This document shows positions 1 to 7,319 of a stretch of DNA of 37,082 nucleotides, piece by piece (within the stretch, counting starts at the first letter, position 1; every line of letters starts with the position of its first letter). The position numbers and the translations under genes are program-made. Below the pieces are notes generated by a model. The model made no database searches. It was not told the origin of the DNA and saw nothing but the letters and a program-made list of their open reading frames with translations. The stretch is from positions 1 through 37,082 of the forward strand of contig NZ_FNFF01000030.1 of NCBI RefSeq assembly GCF_900100315.1. Reading direction: 5' to 3'. The DNA comes from Streptomyces indicus (GTDB lineage: Bacteria > Actinomycetota > Actinomycetes > Streptomycetales > Streptomycetaceae).

Positions 1-728
1 CCGAAGTTCCAGCCCGCCCGGAACGCCGCCAGGTTGGCCTTCATGATTTCGGGCTTCTTGGCGAACTTCTGCTTGAGGAAGGTCTCCGTGCCCTCGGTCG
101 GACGGTGATACATCCACGACAGCAGACCGAGCGCGAACATGTTCTTCGACCGGCCCGCGTCCTTGCGCGACAGATCGAAGTCCTTCAGCGCCTCGACGGT
201 CAGCGTGGTCAGCGGCACCGGATGCACGCTGTAGCCGTCGAGCGAGCCGTCCTCCAACGGCGAGGTGTCGTAACCGACCTTCTGCATCGCCCGCTTGGTG
301 AACTCGTCGGTGTTGACGATGACCTCGGCGCCGCGCGGCACATCCCCGATGTTCGCCTTCAAAGCAGCCGGGTTCATCGCGACCAGCACGTTCGGGGCGT
401 CACCCGGGGTGAGGATGTCATGGTCGGCGAAGTGCAGCTGGAACGACGAGACACCGGGGAGCGTGCCGGCGGGGGCGCGGATCTCGGCCGGGAAGTTCGG
501 CAGCGTGGACAAGTCGTTGCCGAAGGATGCCGTCTCGGAGGTGAAGCGGTCACCCGTCAGCTGCATGCCGTCGCCCGAGTCGCCCGCGAACCGGATGATC
601 ACCCGGTCCAGACGGCGGACCTCTTTTTCCGTGGACGGTTTGCGCTGCTCGCCGACCACGTCACCGACTACGTCACCGGCAACGGTCCCGTCGGCCTGCT
701 CGGCTGGGCTACTGACCTGGCTGGTCAC
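1..728 (-). CDS. korA: 2-oxoacid:ferredoxin oxidoreductase, alpha subunit (N-terminal part)
   Basis: Partial gene; 242 N-terminal residues are in the window and the rest lies beyond position 1. The family oxidatively decarboxylates 2-oxoacids (2-oxoglutarate in Streptomyces KorAB) to acyl-CoA and passes electrons to ferredoxin. The visible part is the fused gamma domain, with the glycine motif GDSGDG at about residues 49-54 followed by MQLTG. The segment ending GWNF at the window edge is also typical of the family. The first 35 residues are a polar lead with a GDVVGDVVG repeat. The start is GTG at 728, preceded by AGGGAGG about eight bases upstream. The gene lies downstream of the response regulator on the same strand, across a 293-base gap. 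The beta subunit should follow outside the window. Identification of the family is firm; the 2-oxoglutarate specificity is inferred from Streptomyces context. Confidence 0.93.
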   Translation of the reverse strand, partial: MTSQVSSPAEQADGTVAGDVVGDVVGEQRKPSTEKEVRRLDRVIIRFAGDSGDGMQLTGDRFTSETASFGNDLSTLPNFPAEIRAPAGTLPGVSSFQLHFADHDILTPGDAPNVLVAMNPAALKANIGDVPRGAEVIVNTDEFTKRAMQKVGYDTSPLEDGSLDGYSVHPVPLTTLTVEALKDFDLSRKDAGRSKNMFALGLLSWMYHRPTEGTETFLKQKFAKKPEIMKANLAAFRAGWNF

Positions 729-1021
729 TGAACTGGACCTCCCTCGAGGCTGTGGCACGGGAAGCGACCGGCCGACCGGTCCTTCCAGGGCCACCCTACG
801 TCGGTAAGGGTCGCCTTCCTCGGGGTGCTCAGATGGTGGACGGTCGGATGAGACAGGCTGTCGCCCGGTTTTGTCCCCATTTCGATCACCCCCCGGCCCT
901 TCACTGCCCTTCGCTGGGACGCGCTGCGCTCGTCCTTTGGTTCTAGGCCTCCGGTCCCGCCTGGGATTTCGCACCCGGGGCCGGCGGCTTCCGTGCCCGT
1001 ATCTGACAGGGTGTCAGGTCG
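729..1021. other. Intergenic region between response regulator and korA
   Basis: This 293-base gap holds no convincing gene. It should contain the korA promoter (minus strand) and the end of the regulator transcript. A short inverted repeat, CTGACA-GGG-TGTCAG at 1003-1017, lies just after the regulator stop and could be a weak terminator or an operator half-site pair. No clear -35/-10 pair was found. Confidence 0.5.
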
Positions 1022-1693
1022 CTACGAATTGAGGTAGGTGAGGACCGCCAGAACGCGACGGTGATCCCCGTCACTAGGTGACAGACCGAGCTTCAGGAAG
1101 ATGTTGCTCACGTGCTTCTCGACTGCTCCGTCGCTCACCACCAGCTGCCTCGCGATCGCCGAGTTGGTCCGGCCTTCGGCCATCAGTCCGAGTACCTCGC
1201 GCTCGCGCGGCGTAAGCCCGGCGAGCACGTCCTGCTTGCGGCTGCGGCCGAGCAGCTGGGCGACGACCTCGGGGTCGAGCGCGGTGCCGCCCCGGGCGAC
1301 GCGCACGACGGCGTCGACGAACTCCCGTACCTCCGCGACCCGGTCCTTGAGCAGATAGCCGACGCCGCGGCTGGAGCCGGCGATGAGCTCGGTGGCGTAC
1401 TGCTCCTCCACGTACTGCGAAAGGACCAGGACCCCCAGATCCGGGTACTTGCCGCGCAGATGGACCGCGGCGCGCACCCCCTCGTCGGTGTGGGTCGGCG
1501 GCATCCGTACGTCCGCGACGACCACGTCAGGAAGGCTGTCCTGGCCCGCGAGCTCGTCGACGGTCTTGATCAGCGCCTCGCCGTCGCCCACACCGGACAC
1601 CACGTCATGTCCGCGGTCGGTCAGCAACCGGGTCAGGCCCTCCCTGAGCAGCACTGAATCCTCGGCGATGACCACCCGCACCCTGTCCTCCAC
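1022..1693 (-). CDS. NarL/LuxR-family two-component response regulator
   Basis: 223 residues. An N-terminal receiver domain (about 5-130) has the acidic pair E11-D12, the phospho-acceptor D61 in VVVADVRMPP, S92 and the conserved K116. A C-terminal LuxR-type helix-turn-helix (about 160-215) begins LTPREREVLGLMAEG and contains the recognition segment VSDGAVEKHVSNIFLKL. It therefore acts as a DNA-binding transcription factor activated by phosphorylation. The start is GTG at 1693. Two HisKA_3-type kinases are encoded just upstream on the same strand, so they are the likely phosphodonors. A strong hairpin at 1847-1873 separates it from the nearer kinase, which suggests it may also have its own promoter. 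The target genes are unknown; the flanking kor and nuo genes are candidates by position only. Confidence 0.95.
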   Translation of the reverse strand: MEDRVRVVIAEDSVLLREGLTRLLTDRGHDVVSGVGDGEALIKTVDELAGQDSLPDVVVADVRMPPTHTDEGVRAAVHLRGKYPDLGVLVLSQYVEEQYATELIAGSSRGVGYLLKDRVAEVREFVDAVVRVARGGTALDPEVVAQLLGRSRKQDVLAGLTPREREVLGLMAEGRTNSAIARQLVVSDGAVEKHVSNIFLKLGLSPSDGDHRRVLAVLTYLNS

Positions 1694-1846
1694 GATCCGT
1701 CCGTCCCCCCAGGCTTTTCGGGCTCTCCGAGCCCTCGCCCATCATCCCAGGGTTCGGCGCGGTGTGAGGCCGGGTTGCGGGGCCCGGGGCGGCTCCGTCG
1801 GTTGCGGGAAGGGGCGGGGTGGCGGAGAAGCCCGCCGCAGGCGAAA

Positions 1847-1873
1847 GCCCCCGGCCCGCTCCGGGCCGGGGGC
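1847..1873 (-). terminator. Intrinsic terminator or attenuator after sensor kinase 1
   Basis: A perfect 12-bp stem (GCCCCCGGCCCG at 1847-1858 with its complement at 1862-1873) and a 3-base loop lie 12 bases past the kinase stop codon. Read on the minus strand, the stem is followed by TTTCG. It lies between a kinase gene and its presumed partner regulator, so partial read-through would set their ratio. Confidence 0.75.
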
Positions 1874-1884
1874 ATCGCCGAACC

Positions 1885-3282
1885 TCAGCCCCGCCAGGGC
1901 AGCTCCGCCGTGATGGAGGTCGGGCCGCCCTTCGGCGAGTCGATCGCCAGCACGCCGTCCACCGCGTCGAGCCGCTCCGCGAGCCCGCTCAGACCCGAGC
2001 CCTGACCGAGCCCGGCCCCGCCGATGCCGTCGTCCATGACCTGGAGCATCAGCCGGTTCTCCGACTTCCACACGTCCACCGTGGCCCGCCGGGCCTGGGA
2101 GTGCTTGCTCACGTTCTGCAGGAGCTCCGAGACCGTGTAGTACGCGATCCCTTCGATGGCCGCCGCCGGCCGGTACGGCAGGTCCACCTCGACCTGCACC
2201 GGCACCGTGCACCGCGCGGCGAGGGCGGAGAGCGCGGCGTCCAGACCGCGGTCGGTGAGCACCGCGGGGTGGATGCCCCGGGCCAGGTCGCGCAGCTCCT
2301 GCAGCGCGGTCTTCACCTCGCCGTGCGCCTCGTCCACCATCCGTGCCGCGGCCTGCGGGTCCTCCTTGAGCTTCTCCTTGGCCAGGCCCAGGTCCATCGC
2401 GAGGTTCACCAGCCGGGCCTGCGCTCCGTCGTGCAGATCGCGCTCGATCCGGCGCAGGTCGGCGGCCGCGGTGTCCACGACCACGCCGCGGTCCGACTCC
2501 AGCTCCACGACCCGGGTCACCAGGCGGGACGGGCCCAGCAGGCCGAGCACCATCAGCCGGTCCACGCTGGTCAGGGCGCGGATCACCCAGGGCGTCACGA
2601 GCACGACCAGCAGTCCGATCAGACAGGTGATCGCGATCTCGAAGGGGCTGTCCAGATAGAACTGGTGCGTCTCGTCCCCGTACAGCTGGATGCCGTCCTG
2701 CCCGGTGTACATCGGGAACACCCACTGCCACAGCGGATACGTGAACAGTCCCCAGCCGGTCGTCCAGAAGGTCACCGCGACCACGAACGCGAACGTCGCC
2801 CACGGGAAGTGCAGCAGCGAGTAGAGGACGTGCCGCCAGGACGAGCCGCTCTTGAGCACCGCGCCCATCCACGACAGCGCGCCCTGCTTCTTCTGCCGCA
2901 GCGGCTCGGGGCTCTCCACGTCGAGGTGGAGCAGCCCGCGCGCCCGCGCCCGCTCCACGGCACCGAGCCCGCGCAGTCCGGCGAGGCCGGCCGCGAGCAC
3001 CGGGATGCCGATGAAGGTGATCAGGAGACCGGCGCCGACCGAGAGCATCGTGACGGCGTACGTGAAGGTCAGGATCGACATCGGGAGGCTGATCAGCAGA
3101 TAGCCGAACTCCCGCCAGGTCCGCGCCTCGACCGGCGCCCGCAGCACGGGCGGCAGCAGGTGGCGCCGGGCAGGCTCGCGCCGGGACCCGGACGGCCCGC
3201 TCCCGTACCGGTCCCCGTACCCGTCCCCGTACCCGTCGTCCGCGAACTGGGACCAGGTCCGGTGTCCGTACTCGGTAGCCAT
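1885..3282 (-). CDS. Sensor histidine kinase 1 (putative-sensor domain, HisKA_3, HATPase)
   Basis: 465 residues from ATG at 3282. An upstream in-frame start at 3351 would add 23 basic residues with no sensor homology and is not favoured. After a polar Gly/Tyr/Asp-rich lead (GYGDGYGDRYG) comes a multi-helix membrane sensor region (about 55-240) of the type found in Streptomyces NarL-system kinases. The HisKA_3 motif RRIERDLHDGAQARL contains phospho-accepting His284. The ATPase domain shows LLQNVSKHS (N box), DDGIGGAG and GSGLSGLAERL (G boxes). It ends LPWRG. The catalytic half is nearly identical to that of the kinase at 3516-4706, so the pair arose by duplication. It very likely phosphorylates the regulator at 1022-1693. 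The signal sensed is unknown. Confidence 0.93.
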   Translation of the reverse strand: MATEYGHRTWSQFADDGYGDGYGDRYGSGPSGSRREPARRHLLPPVLRAPVEARTWREFGYLLISLPMSILTFTYAVTMLSVGAGLLITFIGIPVLAAGLAGLRGLGAVERARARGLLHLDVESPEPLRQKKQGALSWMGAVLKSGSSWRHVLYSLLHFPWATFAFVVAVTFWTTGWGLFTYPLWQWVFPMYTGQDGIQLYGDETHQFYLDSPFEIAITCLIGLLVVLVTPWVIRALTSVDRLMVLGLLGPSRLVTRVVELESDRGVVVDTAAADLRRIERDLHDGAQARLVNLAMDLGLAKEKLKEDPQAAARMVDEAHGEVKTALQELRDLARGIHPAVLTDRGLDAALSALAARCTVPVQVEVDLPYRPAAAIEGIAYYTVSELLQNVSKHSQARRATVDVWKSENRLMLQVMDDGIGGAGLGQGSGLSGLAERLDAVDGVLAIDSPKGGPTSITAELPWRG

Positions 3283-3398
3283 CGGCTTCGTCCGTTCTCC
3301 TCGGTGCGGTCCTCTGCGACGTATCCAGACTCGCTTTTCGGGACGCGGCACACCATGTGGCCCGTCTCCGTCTTCGGAGGGGGGTTATCCCTACCTCT

Positions 3399-3474
3399 GG
3401 GGTGGGGTGGGGCGCGGCTGGGGTGGTGCTCTGGTGGGCGGTGCGGGGGTGGGCGCGGCTGGGGTGGGGTGGGG
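3399..3474 (+). repeat. G-rich repeats with two G-quadruplex motifs
   Basis: The motif GGGGTGGGGTGGGG occurs twice, at 3399-3412 and 3461-3474. It is linked by a repeated GCGCGGCTGGGGTGG context and a GGGGGTGGG run at 3445-3453. The sequence lies in the 233-base gap between the two kinase genes. The G-rich strand is the template strand for both kinases. Confidence 0.8.
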
Positions 3475-3515
3475 CTCTGGTCGCCTCGGGCCAAGCCTGG
3501 GCCCGGTCCCAGGGC

Positions 3516-4706
3516 CTAGCCCCGGCTTTCGTCCCGCTCCCGCTCCCTGTCACGCCACGGCACCTCGGCCGTCACCACCGTCGGACCGCCCTCCGGGGAA
3601 TCCACCACGAACAGGCCGTCCACCGCACCCAGCCGTTCCGCGAGGCCGGCCATGCCGGTGCCGCCCTCCAGGCCGGCGCCGCCCTTGCCGTCGTCCGTGA
3701 CCTGGAGCATCAGCCGGTCCTCCGAGCGCCAGACGTCGACCGAGGCCGTCCTGGCGGCGCTGTGCTTGCTGACGTTCTGCAGCAGCTCCGAGACCGTGAA
3801 GTACGCGATGCCCTCGATCGCCGGCGCGGGACGCTCGGCCAGATCCACCGTGACCTTCACCGGCACCGTGCACCGCGAGGACACCGAGGACAGCGCGGCG
3901 TCCAAGCCGCGGTCGGTCAGCACCGCGGGGTGGATCCCGCGGGCCAGATCCCGCAGCTCCTGCAGGGCCAGCTTCACCTCGCCGTGCGCCTCGTCCACCA
4001 TCGACGCCGCCGCGTCCGGGTCCTCGAGCAGCTTCTCCTTCGCGAGCCCGAGCCCCATCGCCAGATTCACCAGCCGGGCCTGGGCGCCGTCGTGCAGATC
4101 GCGCTCGATCCGGCGCAGGTCGGCCGCCGCGGTGTCGATGACCACCCCGCGGTCCGACTCCAGCTCCGCTATCCGCCGCTCCAACTCGTCGGACGGGGAC
4201 AGCAGTCCGCGCACCATCGCCCGGTCCGCGTTGGTCAGCGCCCGCGCGATGAACGGCAGGACGGGCCACAGCACGAACAGCGAGGCCAGCGTCAGCACGA
4301 AGGTGAACACACCCCAGGGCAGCCGTATGAACTCGTACAGGACCGTGCGCCAGCCGACCGGGTCCTTCAGCCCGTTCCACACCCGGGCGATCAGGCTCTC
4401 GCCCCGGCGGGGCAGCGGACTCGGCTCGTCGATGTGCAGGCCCAGGAGGCCCCGGGCGCGACCGCGCTCCCACCGACCGAGCAGCCGCGCGCCCGCCAGG
4501 CCGAGCGCGAGCACCGGCAGACCGATCACCGTGATCGACAGCATGCCGCCGGCGAACAGCATCGTCACCACGTACACGAAGCCGACCAGCGACGCCGGAA
4601 GGTTGATCAGAAGATGGGCGATCTCCTTCCAGGTCTGGCGGTCGAAGGCGAAACGCGCAGGCGGCAGGCGGTCGCTGCCCTGCGAGACGGCGGTACGTGT
4701 GGTCAT
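3516..4706 (-). CDS. Sensor histidine kinase 2 (paralogue of kinase 1)
   Basis: 396 residues from ATG at 4706; a longer reading from 4757 would add 17 basic residues and is less likely. The N-terminal half has membrane segments at about 28-75 and 125-155. The HisKA_3 motif RRIERDLHDGAQARL carries His205, followed by LLQNVSKHS, DDGKGGAG and GTGMAGLAERL of the ATPase. It is shorter than kinase 1 because it lacks the extra extracytoplasmic segment around TYPLWQWVFPMYTG. It is transcribed first in the minus-strand group (kinase 2, kinase 1, regulator). It is divergent from nuoA across 188 bases, so the two-component genes and the nuo operon share one promoter region. Whether both kinases feed the one regulator, or form heterodimers, is not visible. 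Confidence 0.93.
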   Translation of the reverse strand: MTTRTAVSQGSDRLPPARFAFDRQTWKEIAHLLINLPASLVGFVYVVTMLFAGGMLSITVIGLPVLALGLAGARLLGRWERGRARGLLGLHIDEPSPLPRRGESLIARVWNGLKDPVGWRTVLYEFIRLPWGVFTFVLTLASLFVLWPVLPFIARALTNADRAMVRGLLSPSDELERRIAELESDRGVVIDTAAADLRRIERDLHDGAQARLVNLAMGLGLAKEKLLEDPDAAASMVDEAHGEVKLALQELRDLARGIHPAVLTDRGLDAALSSVSSRCTVPVKVTVDLAERPAPAIEGIAYFTVSELLQNVSKHSAARTASVDVWRSEDRLMLQVTDDGKGGAGLEGGTGMAGLAERLGAVDGLFVVDSPEGGPTVVTAEVPWRDRERERDESRG

Positions 4707-4894
4707 GCCGCCAAGCGTGCCGTCTCGCGCGCGCCCGTGCCATGAGGTCCGCCGCACGGATCAACTGGGGAAAACCCCACCCCGCTGCCGACGGCCTGCT
4801 CACCCCGCAAGGGGCAACCCCTAGACTCCCGTGCGTACAGATCGTCGAACGGGGCGCAGCCAGCCGCAGCGGGATGAGGGAGCGAGGTCCGGAC
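4707..4894. promoter_or_regulatory. Divergent promoter region, kinase 2 / nuoA
   Basis: This 188-base divergent spacer must carry the nuo operon promoter and that of the kinase genes. A TAGACT hexamer at 4822-4827 matches the Streptomyces -10 consensus for the nuo direction, but no good -35 box sits 16-19 bases upstream. A short CCCC-GCAA-GGGG hairpin lies at 4804-4814. The exact promoter is not settled. Confidence 0.4.
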
Positions 4895-5299
4895 GTGCCG
4901 GAACCCACGAGTAGTTCACCGCTTCTCGCCGCGGAGTATTTCGACAGTTACGCGGTGGTCGGCCTGCTCGCCGTCGTCGGCGTCCTGTTCGTCGCGGTCG
5001 CCTTCGGCGCGGGCAAGCTGCTGCGGCCCGTCGTACCGACGCAGGAGAAGTTCCTGACGTACGAGTGCGGGGTCGACCCCGTGGGCGAGGGCTGGGCCCA
5101 CACCCAGGTCCGCTACTACGTCTACGCCTTCCTGTACGTGATCTTCGCCGTGGACTCCATCTTCCTGTTCCCCTGGGCCACGGTCTTCGCCGCAAGCGGA
5201 TACGGCTGGGCGACGCTCGTGGAGATGTTCATCTTCCTGGGCTTCCTCACCATCGGCCTGCTGTACGCATGGAAGAAGGGCGTCCTCACATGGGCGTGA
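4895..5299 (+). CDS. nuoA: NADH-quinone oxidoreductase subunit A
   Basis: 134 residues with three transmembrane helices (about 18-42, 74-98, 104-128). It is a membrane-arm subunit of complex I at the junction with the quinone module. The loop motif KFLTYECGVDP (52-62) and LFPWATV (91-97) are characteristic. In E. coli NuoA the second helix carries FDVE (Asp79, Glu81); here the equivalent is FAVD (84-87), so the first acid is Ala and the second is Asp. GTG at 4895 is chosen because GAGG sits seven bases upstream. An in-frame ATG at 4874 has a poorer site. This is the first gene of a ten-gene operon and its stop overlaps the nuoB start. Confidence 0.95.
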   Translation: MPEPTSSSPLLAAEYFDSYAVVGLLAVVGVLFVAVAFGAGKLLRPVVPTQEKFLTYECGVDPVGEGWAHTQVRYYVYAFLYVIFAVDSIFLFPWATVFAASGYGWATLVEMFIFLGFLTIGLLYAWKKGVLTWA

Positions 5300-5979
5300 C
5301 ACCCCGACCGCAGTCCGGCGCGGGCTCGCCGTCCGGCACCGGTTCGCCGTCCAGCATCGGCTCGCAGTCCGGTACCGGTTCGCCTTCCGGTACCGGCTCG
5401 CAGCCCGTGGACCTGCCGGCACCGAAGCTCGGGCCGCTGGCGCGCCTGGCGCCGCAGCCCATGAAGGTGGTCCTCAACTGGGGCCGCCGCTACAGCCTGT
5501 GGGTTTTCAACTTCGGTCTCGCCTGCTGCGCCATCGAGTTCATCGCCGCGTCCATGGCGCGCCACGACTTCATCCGGCTCGGCGTGATTCCGTTCGCGCC
5601 GGGGCCGCGGCAGGCGGACCTGATGATCGTGTCCGGCACGGTGACCGACAAGATGGCTCCCGCCGTGAAGCGGCTCTACGAGCAGATGCCCGAGCCGAAG
5701 TACGTGATCTCCTTCGGCGCCTGCTCCAACTGCGGCGGTCCGTACTGGGATTCGTACTCCGTCACCAAGGGCGTCGACCAGATCATCCCCGTCGACGTGT
5801 ACGTGCCCGGCTGCCCGCCGCGGCCCGAGGCGCTGCTGCAGGGCATCCTCAAACTGCAGGAGAAGATCGCGCGCGAGTCGCTGGGCGAGCGGTACACGCC
5901 CGCCTCGACCGCCGCGCTGCAGAGCGGCCTGGTGACGCCGCCCGCCGTCGGTTCCGGTTCGGGGGAGGGGGACCGGTGA
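5290..5979 (+). CDS. nuoB: NADH-quinone oxidoreductase subunit B, with N-terminal Ser/Gly repeat
   Basis: 229 residues. NuoB carries iron-sulphur cluster N2, the terminal electron donor to quinone. The N2 ligands are all present: the adjacent pair C79-C80 (FGLACCAIEF), C145 in GACSNCGG, and C175 in VPGCPPRPE. The core starts at about residue 56. Residues 8-39 are a low-complexity Ser-Pro/Gln-Ser-Gly-Thr-Gly repeat, not a usual part of the family, encoded by an 18-bp tandem DNA repeat. ATG at 5290 overlaps nuoA by ten bases. A GTG at 5296 giving a classic GTGA overlap is the alternative start and would change little. The C-terminal tail (about 200-229) is also polar. Confidence 0.95.
   Translation: MGVTPRPQSGAGSPSGTGSPSSIGSQSGTGSPSGTGSQPVDLPAPKLGPLARLAPQPMKVVLNWGRRYSLWVFNFGLACCAIEFIAASMARHDFIRLGVIPFAPGPRQADLMIVSGTVTDKMAPAVKRLYEQMPEPKYVISFGACSNCGGPYWDSYSVTKGVDQIIPVDVYVPGCPPRPEALLQGILKLQEKIARESLGERYTPASTAALQSGLVTPPAVGSGSGEGDR
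5311..5403 (+). repeat. 18-bp tandem repeat inside nuoB
   Basis: Four full 18-bp units begin at 5326, 5344, 5362 and 5380. A diverged unit precedes them (5311-5325) and a partial one follows (5398-5403). The unit consensus is TCGCCGTCCGGYACCGGY, and it codes for the hexapeptide S-P/Q-S-G-T-G. The period is a multiple of three, so changes in copy number keep the reading frame. Confidence 0.85.
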
Positions 5980-7319
5980 CCGGCTGGCTGCCCGGCGAGG
6001 TGACCGAGCTCTTCGGCCCGGACGCGACGGCCGAGGAGGCGTACGACCTCCTGACGGTCGACGTCCCCGCCGACTCCTGGACCGACGCCCTGACGGTGGC
6101 CCGCTCCACCCTCGGCTGCACGTATTTCGACTGGCTGAGCGCCGTCGACGAGCCCGGCACGGGCTTCCGCGTCTGCGCGCATGTGGTCGCTCTGCACCCC
6201 GTACGCCGTCTTCTCGTCCGTACGACGGTCCCGCACGCGGCCGCACGGCTGGCGTCGGCGGTGACGGTGTACGCGGGCGCCGGGTGGCACGAGCGCGAGA
6301 CGCACGAGATGTTCGGCATCGACTTCACCGACCACCCGGGCCTCGACCCGCTCCTTCTTCCCGAGGGCTTCGAAGGCCACCCGCTGCGCAAGGACTTCGT
6401 GCTCGCGGCACGGGTCGTCAAGGCGTGGCCGGGTGCGAAGGAGCCGGGGGAGTCGGAGCACGGCGGCCCGAAGCGGCGGCAGATGCTGCCCCCGGGCGTG
6501 CCCGATCCGAACGAGTGGGGCCCGCTGAAGGGCCAGCTCCCGCCCGCGCCCGCGCGTCCGGCGCGGGGTGCGGGGCGGGCCGCGGGCGCCGGTGCGCGCG
6601 CGGGTGCTGCGGGTGCAGGGGCTGCGGCTGCGGCTGCAGGAGAGCGGCCCGTACGGCGGGCGCGCAGCGCGAGCGAAGGCTCGGCCAGCCAGGCGGCGGC
6701 TGCGGAGACGCAGGGTCCGGCCACCGCTTTCGGGGCACCGGCGGAGGGCGCGGCCCCGCGTCCGCGCCGGAACCGGAGCGTGAACGAAGGCTCGGCGAGC
6801 CAGGCGGGTACAGCAGGCCAGGCTGGCCAGTCCGGTACGGCCGCACCGCGGCGCAACCGGAGTGCGAGCCAGGGTTCGGCGAGCCAGCAGGCCGAGGGCG
6901 AGGCGACCGGCACCGCCCAGCCGTCCACCGGGGCCGCACAGCCACCCGCGGGGGACGCCGCGACGGGACCGGCGACGGCCCGCCCGGCCCGTTCGTCCGA
7001 CGCACCCTGGCACAACGCCCGCCCGGCGTTCGCGGACGCGGACAGTCCGGAGAGCCCGCAGACCACCGGCGGCAAGGCGGCCACCGACAGCGGACCCGCC
7101 ACTGACGGCAAGGCAGCCGAGACAGTCACCCCTGCCCCCGCCGACGAGCCGCCGGCCGCTCCCACCGAACCCGGCACCGGAACCGGAACCGGCGAAGCCC
7201 GCCCCACCCCCGAACCTGAACGCGATCCCACGCCTGACACCGACCCCACCCCCGACACCGAACCCGACTCCACTCCCGACCCCACCCCCGAACCCCCCGC
7301 CGGAGGCGACCGCGCATGA
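5976..7319 (+). CDS. nuoC: NADH-quinone oxidoreductase subunit C with long disordered C-terminal tail
   Basis: 447 residues. The start is GTG at 5976, overlapping the nuoB stop as GTGA. Residues 1 to about 188 are a normal NuoC (30-kDa) domain, with the signature ERETHEMFGIDF at 106-117 and GHPLRKDF at 134-141. NuoC proteins are usually near 200 residues. Here residues 189-447 form a low-complexity extension: an Ala/Gly/Arg stretch (190-226), three copies of RRxRSxxxGSASQ at 227-239, 264-276 and 292-304, then an acidic Pro/Thr/Asp-rich end (410-447). The tail is not NuoD: no 49-kDa motifs are seen. It could be a tether or interaction arm on the cytoplasmic side (inference). It runs straight into nuoH through an ATGA overlap. 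Confidence 0.93.
   Translation: MTGWLPGEVTELFGPDATAEEAYDLLTVDVPADSWTDALTVARSTLGCTYFDWLSAVDEPGTGFRVCAHVVALHPVRRLLVRTTVPHAAARLASAVTVYAGAGWHERETHEMFGIDFTDHPGLDPLLLPEGFEGHPLRKDFVLAARVVKAWPGAKEPGESEHGGPKRRQMLPPGVPDPNEWGPLKGQLPPAPARPARGAGRAAGAGARAGAAGAGAAAAAAGERPVRRARSASEGSASQAAAAETQGPATAFGAPAEGAAPRPRRNRSVNEGSASQAGTAGQAGQSGTAAPRRNRSASQGSASQQAEGEATGTAQPSTGAAQPPAGDAATGPATARPARSSDAPWHNARPAFADADSPESPQTTGGKAATDSGPATDGKAAETVTPAPADEPPAAPTEPGTGTGTGEARPTPEPERDPTPDTDPTPDTEPDSTPDPTPEPPAGGDRA

Noticed and set aside
1003..1017. CTGACA-GGG-TGTCAG as a strong terminator
   Set aside because: The stem is only six pairs with no T tract. It was kept only as a remark in the intergenic entry.
1742..3553. A 603-codon open frame on the minus strand across kinase 1, and many similar long frames elsewhere
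   Set aside because: It is rich in Arg/Pro/Gly/Ala and has no motifs. It is a by-product of GC-biased codon use in the real kinase gene.
4822..4827. TAGACT as the confirmed nuo promoter -10 box
   Set aside because: There is no acceptable -35 element at the right distance, so it is given only as a candidate.
6543..7319. The NuoC extension as a fused or decayed NuoD
   Set aside because: NuoC-NuoD fusions exist, but this tail is low-complexity with no 49-kDa subunit motifs.
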